A stretch of 64,000 nucleotides of DNA from Bacteroidales bacterium. GTDB lineage: Bacteria; Bacteroidota; Bacteroidia; Bacteroidales; F082. The notes beneath the pieces were generated by a model, which saw nothing but the letters and a program-made list of their open reading frames with translations, searched no databases and had not been told where the DNA came from. Positions 9,182 to 18,226 of this stretch are shown piece after piece. Positions within the stretch are counted from its first letter, which is position 1. Every line of letters starts with the position of its first letter. A program made the translations under genes and the position numbers. The stretch spans positions 81,608 to 145,607 of the forward strand of contig JAFYJV010000011.1 of assembly GCA_017537965.1 (NCBI GenBank), in the 5' to 3' direction.

Positions 9182-11119
9182 TTAATCGTTTACAATCTTC
9201 AGCTTTGCCTCCAGGACCTTCAGGTCGTTCTTGGCCTTGTTGATCTTCTTCTCATATTCAGCCTTCATCAACTCTGAGTTCTTGCTGTTGGAGAAGAATC
9301 CGATGTTGTTTTCGAGGACGGCGATCTCGTCGCGGAGTTTCTGGATGCGGTTGGAGAGGTTTGTCTTCTCTCTTCTCATCCTGTCGCCCGACTCGGGATC
9401 GTCCTTCATGCCTTCCACCATCTCCCTGTATTCGTTGGTGGAGATCTCGTTTTGGTTGCTTCTCATCTTGTCGAAGAGGGCATCCACGGCTTTGCGGTAT
9501 TCGGCGTTGATGGTATCCTTCATCTTCATCGGCACATGACCAATCTCGATCCATTGTTTCTGAAGGGCTTTGATGGCTTCCATATTCTCGGCGCGGCTTG
9601 GCTTGAGCTCAAAGTTCTTGATGGTCTCGATGAGTTCTTGCTTTGCGGTGAGGTTGGCGGCTTCTTCTTCCTTCAGTCCACCGAAATGCTCTGCCTTGCG
9701 TCCGAAGAAGACGTCGCAGGCTGCTCTGAATCGTTTCCAAACCTTGTCGGCATGACGTTTCGGGACAGGGCCGATGGTCTTCCATTCTTCCTGCATCTTC
9801 TTGAACTGTTCGGTGGCTTTCTTCCATTCGGTGGATTCTTGAAGTCCTTCGGCTTCGATGCAGAGGTTGATCTTGCGTTCGAGGTTCTCAGTTTGCTTGT
9901 CTTTCAGCGTGGAGAAGAACTCTTTCTTTTTGGCGAAGAAGGTATCCATGGAGCCTTTGAAGCGGTTCCAGATCTCTTCGTTCTGCTTCTTGGCAGCTGG
10001 TCCTACGGTCTTCCAGATCTTGAATAGGTCACTGAGTTCGGTCGATTTCTTTTGCCAAACGCTGATGCTGTTGTATTCTTCGGCAAGCAGTTCTTCTGCC
10101 TTTTCACAGAGGGCCGTCTTAGTCTCAAGGTTGGCGTTTTGTTCTTCCTGGATCTTGGCGTAATGTTCTCTTCTGATGGCGTTGATCTTGTCCGTGGCTG
10201 CCTTGAATCGTTCCCAGATCTCGTCTTTTTTGTCTTGTGGCACCGGTCCGATTTCCTTCCATTCTTCATGGAGTTTCTGGAGGGACTTGAATGCCTTCGA
10301 CATGGACTTCTCGTCGAGCAGTTCCTCGGCTCTTTCGCAGAGCGTGATCTTGGCATCGAGGTTCTTCTTCATGTCGAGGTCACGGAGTTCGCGGTTGATA
10401 TTTACTTTGTCGAAGAATTTCTCCACCAGGAAGTGGTAGGAGTTCCAAAGGTTTGCATTCTCAGTGGCGGGCACTTGGCCGATTCCCTTCCATTTTTCTT
10501 GGAGGGCGCGGAAGTCGTCGTAGGTCTTCTTCAGGGTCTCTTCCGAGGCGATCAGTTGTTTCAGTTCTTCGAGAATGGCTTGTTTTTGTGCGAGGTTCTC
10601 CAATTTCTGGGCATCCATGAGTTCGTTTTGCTTGGCACGGTTGGCCTTGAAGATACCGAATGCAGTGTTGAAGCGTTTCTCGGCGTCGTCCATGACGTGT
10701 TGGTAGCTGTCTTTGTCGCCACCGCTTTCCAGGAAGGCTTCCAACTCCTTGTCCATGTCTTCCTTGTTGAGTTTCATAAAATGAACACGAATGGCAGTGA
10801 CCTTGTCCTTGATCTTCATCACGTCTGTATCTTGGACAATCTCTTCGAGCATGGCCGCCAACTCTTCCTTGGTCTTCCCTTCAATATCCAGTTCGACTTC
10901 CTCGACTTCTTCCTCGTCCATCTCCTCATTCGTCACGATCTCCGGAAGAGCCTCTTCCTGAGGGATGATCTCTGAAGGTTTCTCCACTTCTTCGACAGGC
11001 TGTTCAACAAGTGTCTCCACCTTGATGCGGACACTGCCGGGAAGGATCGTCGATTGGTTCAATTTTTCAATTTTCTTTTTCTCATTGCCATCAATGGCCT
11101 TAAGCTCTTTGTTTTCCAT
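9182..11119 (-). CDS. Tandem-DUF349 coiled-coil protein
   Basis: 645 residues, very rich in Lys and Glu. The N-terminal ~110 residues are acidic and low-complexity (PVEEVEKPSEI ... DEEEVEEVELDIEG). From ~130 to the end it repeats a ~75-residue helical module with the signature W..IGPVP....IW.RF..A.D..., for example EEWKEIGPVPQDKKDEIWERF, KIWKTVGPAAKKQNEEIWNRF and EEWKTIGPVPKRHADKVWKRF; I count about five such DUF349 modules. No signal peptide, so cytoplasmic. DUF349 proteins are widespread in Bacteroidota and their biochemical role is not established. It has its own promoter (11180-11187) and leads into aroC. Confidence 0.9.
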   Translation of the reverse strand: MENKELKAIDGNEKKKIEKLNQSTILPGSVRIKVETLVEQPVEEVEKPSEIIPQEEALPEIVTNEEMDEEEVEEVELDIEGKTKEELAAMLEEIVQDTDVMKIKDKVTAIRVHFMKLNKEDMDKELEAFLESGGDKDSYQHVMDDAEKRFNTAFGIFKANRAKQNELMDAQKLENLAQKQAILEELKQLIASEETLKKTYDDFRALQEKWKGIGQVPATENANLWNSYHFLVEKFFDKVNINRELRDLDMKKNLDAKITLCERAEELLDEKSMSKAFKSLQKLHEEWKEIGPVPQDKKDEIWERFKAATDKINAIRREHYAKIQEEQNANLETKTALCEKAEELLAEEYNSISVWQKKSTELSDLFKIWKTVGPAAKKQNEEIWNRFKGSMDTFFAKKKEFFSTLKDKQTENLERKINLCIEAEGLQESTEWKKATEQFKKMQEEWKTIGPVPKRHADKVWKRFRAACDVFFGRKAEHFGGLKEEEAANLTAKQELIETIKNFELKPSRAENMEAIKALQKQWIEIGHVPMKMKDTINAEYRKAVDALFDKMRSNQNEISTNEYREMVEGMKDDPESGDRMRREKTNLSNRIQKLRDEIAVLENNIGFFSNSKNSELMKAEYEKKINKAKNDLKVLEAKLKIVND

Positions 11120-11179
11120 TTTAATTCATTTTAGATGTCGTCAGGGACTAAGCCCCGTAATGCAGTTTACAAAATCGTG

Positions 11180-11187
11180 CAAATTTA
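11180..11187 (-). promoter_or_regulatory. TAAATTTG -7 element, DUF349-aroC operon
   Basis: TAnnTTTG match on the minus strand, about 60 bp before the DUF349 start codon. The leader contains a short GGG/CCC hairpin around 11140-11160. Confidence 0.55.
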
Positions 11188-11232
11188 GTAATAAAAAGCA
11201 GATGGCAACGATTTTTACAAAAATTTCTTTTG

Positions 11233-11240
11233 TATCTTTG
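11233..11240 (+). promoter_or_regulatory. TATCTTTG -7 element, kinase-RapZ operon
   Basis: Consensus -7 element 24 bp upstream of the kinase/RapZ start; divergent from the DUF349 promoter. Confidence 0.65.
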
Positions 11241-11264
11241 TAAGTTGTTTTTCACGAATGACTC

Positions 11265-12713
11265 ATGTTTGACATCGATATCCAAAACTCACTTTCCCAG
11301 CTCGTCTGCTCCATCGGGTGCCAACCTATCGACATCAAGGCGATTGCGGAGTCGGGATCGACACGGAAATATTACCGAATCACCACCTCCAATGTCTCTG
11401 TCATAGGGGCATACAATGCCAACGTCGAGGAAAACGAGGCTTTCTTTTATCTGACGGAACACTTTGGAGCAAAAGGCCTACCCGTCCCCAAACTCCTTGC
11501 CGTCAGTGCCGATCGCACCTGTTACCTGCAATCGGATCATGGCGACCTCTCTCTTTTCCAACTATTGCAGCAATCGCTCCTCGTGGGACATTTCGAGGAA
11601 TCGACCTTATGTTTGTTGCGGCAGGTATTGGATGCTTTGGTGCGTTTCCAGACAGAAGGCCATCAAGGACTTGACTACAGCAAGGTCTATCCAGTTCCTT
11701 GTTTCGACAAGGAGGCGATCATGGACGACCTCAACTATTTCCTATATTATTTTGCCAAGCCACATGCTGAGGTTGTCTTCAATGAAAATAGGCTCAAGGC
11801 TGAGTTTAGGCGATTTGCCGACTTCCTCGGACAAGCCGACAACCATTTCTTCATGTATCGCGATTTTCAGTCTCGAAACATATTGATCGATCAGGGACTT
11901 CCGATTTTCATTGATTACCAAGGCGGTCGGCAGGGACCGCTACAGTACGATGTCATCTCGTTGCTTTTCCAAGTGAAGGCACAGCTTCCACAGACGCTCC
12001 GTGACGAGTTGTTGGCTCATTACAAGCAAGTACTTTCGTTACAAATCGACCTACAATCGGTGGAATTCGACCGTTACTATCCATATTTCGTGTATTTGAG
12101 GTTGATGCAAGTGCTTGGCGCATACGGTTTTAGGGGGTTGATACAAAAGAAAGCCCATTTCATTGAAAGCATTCCGTACGCCCTCAAGGAACTGCAGGCT
12201 TGGACGTCACGATATCCCCTAGAGGATTATCCCGAGCTTCAACATGTCCTGTCGCAAGTGGTCGGGTTGACGCAACGTTACCCCAATGTTTCCAGTCAGC
12301 AAACCTCCGATTCCCAGTTGGTGGTCACTGTTAACAGTTTCTCTTACAGGAAAGGCTATCCCGATGATTTCAGCGGCAATGGCGGCGGCTTTGTCTTCGA
12401 CTGTCGGGCACTCCCCAACCCAGGGCGCGAGCCTCAGTTCAAGACCAAGACAGGACGTGACTGGGAAGTCGAGGAGTACATGGTGGCAAAGCCGCAAACC
12501 CATGTCTTTTTGGAACATATCAAAGGCATTGTGGGTGCCAGCATCGACAACTATCTGGAACGGCATTTCAGCCGTCTTTCGGTCTCCTTTGGGTGTACCG
12601 GTGGCCAGCACCGTTCCGTGTTTTTTGCCCAGCGTCTCGCTGAATGGATCAAGTCGACCTATCCCACCGTCAAAGTACAACTGAACCACATAGAACAACA
12701 CATCCATGAATAG
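11265..12713 (+). CDS. APH-family sugar kinase fused to a RapZ C-terminal domain (AmgK-like)
   Basis: 482 residues in two parts. Residues ~1-320 are an aminoglycoside/choline-kinase-fold phosphotransferase: GSTRKYYRI nucleotide loop (31-39), catalytic-loop D200 and N205 in YRDFQSRNIL, and metal-binding D217 in FIDYQGG. This resembles AmgK, the anomeric MurNAc/GlcNAc kinase. Residues ~352-476 match the RapZ C-terminal domain: FSYRKGYP, FVFDCRALPNP, and the signature GCTGGQHRSV (443-452). The RapZ ATPase half is absent. The next gene, overlapping by 8 bp, is a MurU-like nucleotidyltransferase, the usual AmgK partner. Inferred role: making sugar-1-phosphate for recycling peptidoglycan sugars, perhaps modulated by an amino-sugar ligand at the RapZ-C domain. 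The substrate is not proven by sequence. Confidence 0.85.
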   Translation: MFDIDIQNSLSQLVCSIGCQPIDIKAIAESGSTRKYYRITTSNVSVIGAYNANVEENEAFFYLTEHFGAKGLPVPKLLAVSADRTCYLQSDHGDLSLFQLLQQSLLVGHFEESTLCLLRQVLDALVRFQTEGHQGLDYSKVYPVPCFDKEAIMDDLNYFLYYFAKPHAEVVFNENRLKAEFRRFADFLGQADNHFFMYRDFQSRNILIDQGLPIFIDYQGGRQGPLQYDVISLLFQVKAQLPQTLRDELLAHYKQVLSLQIDLQSVEFDRYYPYFVYLRLMQVLGAYGFRGLIQKKAHFIESIPYALKELQAWTSRYPLEDYPELQHVLSQVVGLTQRYPNVSSQQTSDSQLVVTVNSFSYRKGYPDDFSGNGGGFVFDCRALPNPGREPQFKTKTGRDWEVEEYMVAKPQTHVFLEHIKGIVGASIDNYLERHFSRLSVSFGCTGGQHRSVFFAQRLAEWIKSTYPTVKVQLNHIEQHIHE

Positions 12714-13446
12714 AACCGCCATGCTCCTTGCCGCGGGCCTTGGCACGCGGCTGAAAGAAATGACGCACGACAAGCCCAAGGCGCTTGTCAAAGTCGCTGG
12801 CAAGACACTCCTTCAACGCAACATGGAGCATCTTGTCAGCAACGGCTACGACAGGATCATTGTCAACATCCATCATTTTGGCGACCAGGTGATTCAGTTT
12901 ATTGATAGTCATCCCTGCGATGCCGCCATTTACATCTCAGATGAACGTGGATGTCTCATGGACACCGGTGGCGGCATCGTCCAAGCACTGCCTTTCTTTC
13001 ACGACACTCCAGCAGTGCTGGTCCATAATGTTGACATTATCAGCGACGTGGCCCTCATGGAGATCTACGACCGTTTCATCGCATCCGACGACGAGGCTTG
13101 GCTGCTGACCCAGGACCGCGACACTAGCCGCAAATTGCTTTTCGATGACGACGACTTACTTGTCGGATGGAGAAATCACAACGACGGCACTTTCAAATGG
13201 GTGCGCGGTGAACAGTCGACATATCGTGAACTGGCTTTTAGCGGGATGCATCTTTTCAGACCCCAGTTGTTTGACTCTTTCAGTTACCAGCGTTACAGCA
13301 TCATCGACCTCTATCTGCAACAAGCCGCTCAACACAGAATCCGCTCTGTGGAGATCCAACCCGGCTACTGGTTCGACCTTGGCAAAGCCGAAGACTTTCA
13401 TCGTATCGAATCCCAACTGCAATCTGAAAAACCGTACGCTCAATGA
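12706..13446 (+). CDS. MurU-like sugar-1-phosphate nucleotidyltransferase
   Basis: 246 residues, single NTP-transferase (GT-A-like) domain. Signature LAAGLGTRLKEMTHDKPKALVKVAGKTLL at 8-36, VHNVDII with the metal-binding Asp near residue 103, and FSGMHLF later in the fold. Closest idea: MurNAc-1-phosphate uridylyltransferase (MurU) or a glucose-1-phosphate nucleotidyltransferase; pairing with the upstream AmgK-like kinase favours MurU. It overlaps the kinase by 8 bp and the downstream nuclease by 4 bp (ATGA), so the three are translationally coupled. Cytoplasmic. Confidence 0.83.
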   Translation: MNRTAMLLAAGLGTRLKEMTHDKPKALVKVAGKTLLQRNMEHLVSNGYDRIIVNIHHFGDQVIQFIDSHPCDAAIYISDERGCLMDTGGGIVQALPFFHDTPAVLVHNVDIISDVALMEIYDRFIASDDEAWLLTQDRDTSRKLLFDDDDLLVGWRNHNDGTFKWVRGEQSTYRELAFSGMHLFRPQLFDSFSYQRYSIIDLYLQQAAQHRIRSVEIQPGYWFDLGKAEDFHRIESQLQSEKPYAQ

Positions 13447-16286
13447 ACGCTTTCATCAACATACTTGCTGAGCACATCAAAAGCCACTACGATCTGCAAC
13501 ACGAAGAGCTTACGGTCGTTTTTCCTAACAAACGCGCTGCATTCTATCTTAGGGATAGATTCGCAAAGATATTCCAGGGAAACATTTGGATTCCGCAAAT
13601 GCTTTCTATTGAAGAGGCAGTCACCCAATGGAGCGGCATCCAATTGGCAGATACAGTGGATCTCATGTTTGAGCTTATCGCCATAGATGCGGAGATCGAG
13701 GGTCATTCCAATGGCATTGCCGTATTTGGCAGCATGGCATCGCAGATGGCCAAGGACTTTGACGAGGTGGACCAATATGCCGTTGATGCCAAACACCTGT
13801 TTTCCTACATCTACGAGGAAAAGAAAATTGGGCTTTGGAACCTGGGGGAAGGCATCACCCCGAAAGAACAGGCGCATCTTGATTTTTTCAAAAAGCTGCA
13901 AGTGTATTATGAGCGTTTGAGGAATCGGCTTTCCGAACAAGGCAAGGGCTATTATGGTATGATCACACGAACGCTCTCTGAGTTGAGTGACAATGAGTTG
14001 CGAAAAAAGACTGGCAACCGTCGAATCCTCTTTGCAGGATTCAATGCCCTCACCCCTACTGAACAGAAGATCATCGACAAGCTTTATCGTAACGGACAAG
14101 CAGAAGTGGTCTGGGACTTCGACCGTTACTATGTGGAAGACAAAATGAACGAGGCGGGACTGTTTGCGCGACGTTATCTCGAACAAGATGTGCCATGGAA
14201 ACCGACCGTTTTCTCCGATGCCTTGTTAAACGATGAGAAAGAGATCCACTTTGTCGGTGTCACCGGCAACACGGTGCAAGCCAAGGCCCTGCAGAGTTTG
14301 CTACAAGTGGAACAAGACACCAACAGTGCAGTGATCCTGGCGGATGAGGAACTCCTGATTCCAGTACTGAACGCTATCCCTGAGAATGGGAGTTTTCCAT
14401 CCGTCAAGGTTTCCATGGGCTATCCGTTGCGTCACACTGCGCTAAACGAACTCATCAGTGAGTTTTTCATCCTCCACCGCAAAGGGCGAAAAGTTAACAA
14501 CCAAGGTTGGTATTTGTGGCCAGTCTTACGCATCCTGGATCTTGAGATGGTAAAGGTCGTCTTCAACAAGCAGGAACTCGGCGGAATACAACAATACCAG
14601 GACTTTGTCAAGGATCGTTCTGCTTTTATCTTCACAGAAAAAGACTTTGAGGAGCATTGTCGCTTTGAAGACGTGCAACAATTCATGCGGCTGTTGCTTG
14701 GAACAGTCGGTTCGATGACACCATCGGAACTCCTTGCCTCGCTGACCGCTTTGCTGACGTTCATCGCCCAGCGTCTCAACGCCGATTCGACGGGAAATCT
14801 ATTTCTTCTCAATCAGGTCAGCGAGGCAGGCAAAGCCGTCAACAGACTAAAGAACATCCTCGATCGTTCCCAGCGCTATCTCCAAAGCCTTGACGAATTG
14901 GAGATTCTCTATCGTCTTGTGAACAGCAACGTAGCCGTCAAACTCAACAGCAGCACCACTAAGGGTTTGCAACTCATGGGACTTTTGGAAGCACGAAACC
15001 TCGATTTTGACACCATGTACATGGTCGGTGTCAACGAAGGGATCCTACCTGCTGAGCGTTCACATGGGAGCTTCATCCCATACAACATCCGAAAGGAATG
15101 TGGACTTCCCGACTATCAAGAAAAACAGGCTGTTTATGCCTATCATTTCTATCGTCAGCTACAAAGAGCGCGACGCATCTTTTTCCTATATAATGACAGC
15201 AGTGCCGACCAAAAAGGCGAGCCGAGTCGTTTCCTTATGCAGCTACAGCATGAGTTGACATTGAGGAATCCACATGTGCATTTGTATAAGGAACATTTTT
15301 TGAACAAGACGCCGAACATCCCTTCACCTGAAGCAATCGCAGCCAAGAAGACGCCTGAGGTGATGGAGAAGCTGATGAGGAAGATCCAGACAGACAAGCT
15401 AAATGAAGCTTTGGCCCCTACGTCCCTATCAACTTTCCTACAGTGTCCACTGAAGTTTTTCCTGAAGTACATGGAGCGACTTCAAGATAACCGTGTTGAA
15501 GAAGAGACCCAGGTCAACGAGATCGGCACCATTATTCACGATACCCTAGAACTGTTTTATCGCCCATTCCTCAACACCGAAATCACTGCCGACCGATTCA
15601 AGCAAGAGATTCGTCCTTCCCTTCCCCAACACTTGCAGGCTGTTATCCACAAGCTCTTCGAGCAAGGACTTCCCAACGTTGGATACAACTACCTCAACCA
15701 GCGCAGCATCAGCAGGATGCTGAATCATTATTTGCAATTTGAAGAAGCCAATGTACGAGAGCACACGCTTGCCATTACGGAGGTGGAGCACACGTTGCAC
15801 ACGACCATTATGGTCAATGGCGTCAATTGTGTCATTTCCGGCAAGGCCGACCGTATCGACAAACAAGACGGTGTCATCCGTATCATCGACTATAAGACTG
15901 GTAAGGTCGAAGATAAAGATGTGATTGTCCCGAAAGAGGTTGCCAAGCTTGAAGACATCCCCGAAAAAGCCCTGCAACTATTGATTTACAAGTACCTGTA
16001 CTTGAAAGAACATTCCGAAGTCATGCCCGAGCAGGTCTCTGCTGCGCTCTTCTGTTTAAGAAAGAAACAGGTCGTCTTTGAGCTGCGTATTGATGACCAA
16101 TCGTTGACACAGCAGTTCATGGAGACCATGGAAGGCTATCTTGAAGATATATTAACTCGTTTGATGGATCCGACTGTCCCATTTGGGCAGACTGAAGATC
16201 CTCAAGCCTCTCCTTGTCGTCTTTGCGACTTCAAGGAACTCTGTGTCAATAGTGCAACAATAGCACAACGGGCAGGTGATCGCTGA
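13443..16286 (+). CDS. AddB-like PD-(D/E)XK nuclease with Fe-S cysteines
   Basis: 947 residues. N-terminal inactivated-helicase-like region (LTVVFPNKRAAFYL; no GxGKT Walker A seen), helicase-like middle, and a C-terminal RecB-family nuclease: HDTLELFY, then IIDYKTGK with D816 and K818. Four cysteines are placed as in AddB Fe-S nucleases: C668 (LQCPLKFF) before the nuclease and C925, C928, C934 (CRLCDFKELC) after it. Likely half of an AddAB-type break-resection complex; no AddA gene lies in this window. Start ATG overlaps the preceding stop (ATGA). The 3' end overlaps the convergent endonuclease-fold gene by 41 bp. Confidence 0.85.
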   Translation: MNAFINILAEHIKSHYDLQHEELTVVFPNKRAAFYLRDRFAKIFQGNIWIPQMLSIEEAVTQWSGIQLADTVDLMFELIAIDAEIEGHSNGIAVFGSMASQMAKDFDEVDQYAVDAKHLFSYIYEEKKIGLWNLGEGITPKEQAHLDFFKKLQVYYERLRNRLSEQGKGYYGMITRTLSELSDNELRKKTGNRRILFAGFNALTPTEQKIIDKLYRNGQAEVVWDFDRYYVEDKMNEAGLFARRYLEQDVPWKPTVFSDALLNDEKEIHFVGVTGNTVQAKALQSLLQVEQDTNSAVILADEELLIPVLNAIPENGSFPSVKVSMGYPLRHTALNELISEFFILHRKGRKVNNQGWYLWPVLRILDLEMVKVVFNKQELGGIQQYQDFVKDRSAFIFTEKDFEEHCRFEDVQQFMRLLLGTVGSMTPSELLASLTALLTFIAQRLNADSTGNLFLLNQVSEAGKAVNRLKNILDRSQRYLQSLDELEILYRLVNSNVAVKLNSSTTKGLQLMGLLEARNLDFDTMYMVGVNEGILPAERSHGSFIPYNIRKECGLPDYQEKQAVYAYHFYRQLQRARRIFFLYNDSSADQKGEPSRFLMQLQHELTLRNPHVHLYKEHFLNKTPNIPSPEAIAAKKTPEVMEKLMRKIQTDKLNEALAPTSLSTFLQCPLKFFLKYMERLQDNRVEEETQVNEIGTIIHDTLELFYRPFLNTEITADRFKQEIRPSLPQHLQAVIHKLFEQGLPNVGYNYLNQRSISRMLNHYLQFEEANVREHTLAITEVEHTLHTTIMVNGVNCVISGKADRIDKQDGVIRIIDYKTGKVEDKDVIVPKEVAKLEDIPEKALQLLIYKYLYLKEHSEVMPEQVSAALFCLRKKQVVFELRIDDQSLTQQFMETMEGYLEDILTRLMDPTVPFGQTEDPQASPCRLCDFKELCVNSATIAQRAGDR

Positions 16287-17337
16287 TGCCTCCATGATAG
16301 CGTGGGCCGACGTAAGTACGGTTCAGTTTCAAGCCATGATAGGTGTGGTCTTCCTCAAGAAGCATGAAGTCATGAATAATTCGAGCATCGCTTGAAGTAC
16401 AATGCAGCATCGATTTGTATAATAATGATTTAGAAACGATGATTTGGTCGAATATCATCCACGAATCTTTATATTTGATCGTCCCTTTGAAGCCAAGAGA
16501 GTTGTTGTTGGCAAAGAGGTTGACCAAGGGGTCTTCAGGGCGACTTTCCGGAGGAGACCGAGCGCCCAACACCGTTTGTATGCAAGGTGCTTCAGGGGTG
16601 TCGTTGAAGTCGCCCATGATCAGGATCTTGGGCAAGGAGGTGTCGTTGGGGTTTACTTCTACAGATGTCATGTGGACGATAGAGTCCACCTTATGTCGCA
16701 ATATCATGGCTGCACGGTTTCTTGCTTCCACTGTTTCCAGCTCTCCCCTGTACTTCGAAGGCCAGTGATTCACAAAGCAATGGATGGTGTCTTGCCGAAG
16801 GTCGAAGAATTTGGCATAAAGGATGTCACGCGAGACCGAGGCTGGGTTTTCCGGGTCATGATAACGGATCGCCTCGCTGCTGATCAGTTGGAAACGGTCA
16901 GTCGAATACACGATTGCCGGGTCGATTCCCCTTCTGTCTGGCCCTTCGTAATGTACCCAACGATAATGAAACTGTTTCAGTGGAGTTTGTCCAAAGAGCG
17001 CTTGGAGCACAAATTCATTCTCCACCTCACAGACGCCGAAGATGCCTATTGGCTGCTGTTGTGAAAATGCGAGGATGGCTTTGTAGAGCTGGTTCCGTTT
17101 CCTGTAAAATCTAGAAACCGTCCAGTGTTGTCCTCCCGACTGGGTGTATTCGTTGTAATCCAAAGTGGAATCCACGAAGGGATCGAAGAAGTTCTCCATG
17201 TTCCAGAATGCAACCAACACCGAGTCGGGAGGCTCTTCCATCCCCTTCTCTCGAATGTCATCCAGACCGTTTAGCCTAAGTGATGGCGCTAGAAAACAGC
17301 ATACTACTAGCCCTGTCCATAATACCGCTTTATCCAT
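16246..17337 (-). CDS. Endonuclease/exonuclease/phosphatase-fold protein
   Basis: 363 residues. Hydrophobic N-terminus (AVLWTGLVVCCFLAPSL) suggests export. Core motifs of the EEP superfamily: FWNMENFFDP (Asn/Glu metal site), GVCEVEN, VNHWPSKYRG, ILIMGDFNDTP and a final GGISDHLPVV. Substrate could be nucleic acid, a phospholipid or a phosphoester; Bacteroidota secrete many such proteins without known targets. Own -7 element at 17356-17363. The last 41 bp overlap the 3' end of the AddB-like gene on the other strand. Confidence 0.85.
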   Translation of the reverse strand: MDKAVLWTGLVVCCFLAPSLRLNGLDDIREKGMEEPPDSVLVAFWNMENFFDPFVDSTLDYNEYTQSGGQHWTVSRFYRKRNQLYKAILAFSQQQPIGIFGVCEVENEFVLQALFGQTPLKQFHYRWVHYEGPDRRGIDPAIVYSTDRFQLISSEAIRYHDPENPASVSRDILYAKFFDLRQDTIHCFVNHWPSKYRGELETVEARNRAAMILRHKVDSIVHMTSVEVNPNDTSLPKILIMGDFNDTPEAPCIQTVLGARSPPESRPEDPLVNLFANNNSLGFKGTIKYKDSWMIFDQIIVSKSLLYKSMLHCTSSDARIIHDFMLLEEDHTYHGLKLNRTYVGPRYHGGISDHLPVVLLLHY

Positions 17338-17355
17338 ATTTATTTAAATTTTCAA

Positions 17356-17363
17356 CAAAGATA
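17356..17363 (-). promoter_or_regulatory. TATCTTTG -7 element, EEP gene
   Basis: Consensus element on the minus strand 18 bp before the start codon; divergent from the aat promoter. Confidence 0.65.
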
Positions 17364-17421
17364 GTGCAATATTTAACACAAAAATATTTTTTTCATTCTT
17401 TTTTTTAATCATTTTTTTTCT

Positions 17422-17429
17422 TATCTTTG
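17422..17429 (+). promoter_or_regulatory. TATCTTTG -7 element, aat-sirtuin operon
   Basis: Consensus element 11 bp upstream of the aat start codon, implying a very short leader. Confidence 0.65.
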
Positions 17430-17440
17430 CAAAAGAATAA

Positions 17441-18226
17441 ATGAATCGCATCTTTCAATTAAACGACGACGACTACAGTTTCCCGCCGGCAAACATGGCA
17501 AACAAGGACGGGCTGTTGGCATTCGGAGGTGATCTCTCCCCGAACCGTCTCATTGTCGCTTACGCAAACGGCATTTTCCCATGGTTCAACGAGAACGAGC
17601 CGTTGTTTTGGTGGTCGCTGGATCCTCGTTTGGTGATTCGACCTGGTGAGATGCGGGTTTCAAAGAGCTTGAGACACACACTCCGTTCAGGTCATTTCGA
17701 TTGCAAGATCGACACGCAGTTTGAGGCAGTGATGCGACAATGTGCACAGACGCCTCGTGAAGGCCAGGACGGCACATGGATCACGGACGAAATGGTGGAG
17801 GCTTACGTCCAGCTGCATCAGATGGGACTTGCCCATTCTTTTGAGGTCTACCACGAAGAGGAACTTGTAGGGGGGCTTTATGGGGTCGCACTTGGCAAGC
17901 TGTTCTGTGGGGAGTCGATGTTCCATCTCATGAGCGATGCTTCCAAGGTGGCGTTTTACCATCTTCATGAGTTCCTTGTCGCACATGACTTCAAGCTTAT
18001 CGATTGCCAACAGGAGACCAAGCACCTCGTCAGTCTGGGAGCCTATACCATTGAAAGGGAGAGCTATTTGGAAGAGATCCGTAATTTGGTGACGGAGCCG
18101 ACGCTGAAGGGCAACTGGAGTGACGGGACGGCAAAAGAAATGATTATCAAGATCACACAGGCCGAAAAGGCGCGTTTCAGGGTTTACAACCTGGACGCGG
18201 ATTTGGCATTAAACTCAGACGAATAA
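17441..18226 (+). CDS. aat: Leucyl/phenylalanyl-tRNA-protein transferase
   Basis: 261 residues (slightly longer than the usual ~200-240). Transfers Leu or Phe from tRNA to N-terminal Arg/Lys of proteins, marking them for ClpAP-type degradation (N-degron pathway). Family signatures: FPPANMANKDGLLAFGGDLSPNRL, AYANGIFPWFNENEPLFWWSLDPR, HSFEVYHEEELVGGLYGVALGKLFCGESMF and IDCQQETKHLVSLGA. Cytoplasmic. The TAA stop shares its last A with the ATG of the sirtuin gene (TAATG), so the two are coupled. Confidence 0.96.
   Translation: MNRIFQLNDDDYSFPPANMANKDGLLAFGGDLSPNRLIVAYANGIFPWFNENEPLFWWSLDPRLVIRPGEMRVSKSLRHTLRSGHFDCKIDTQFEAVMRQCAQTPREGQDGTWITDEMVEAYVQLHQMGLAHSFEVYHEEELVGGLYGVALGKLFCGESMFHLMSDASKVAFYHLHEFLVAHDFKLIDCQQETKHLVSLGAYTIERESYLEEIRNLVTEPTLKGNWSDGTAKEMIIKITQAEKARFRVYNLDADLALNSDE

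Noticed and set aside
10052-10975. 307-residue plus-strand open frame
   Set aside because: Antisense of the Lys/Glu-rich DUF349 gene, whose composition leaves few stops on the other strand.
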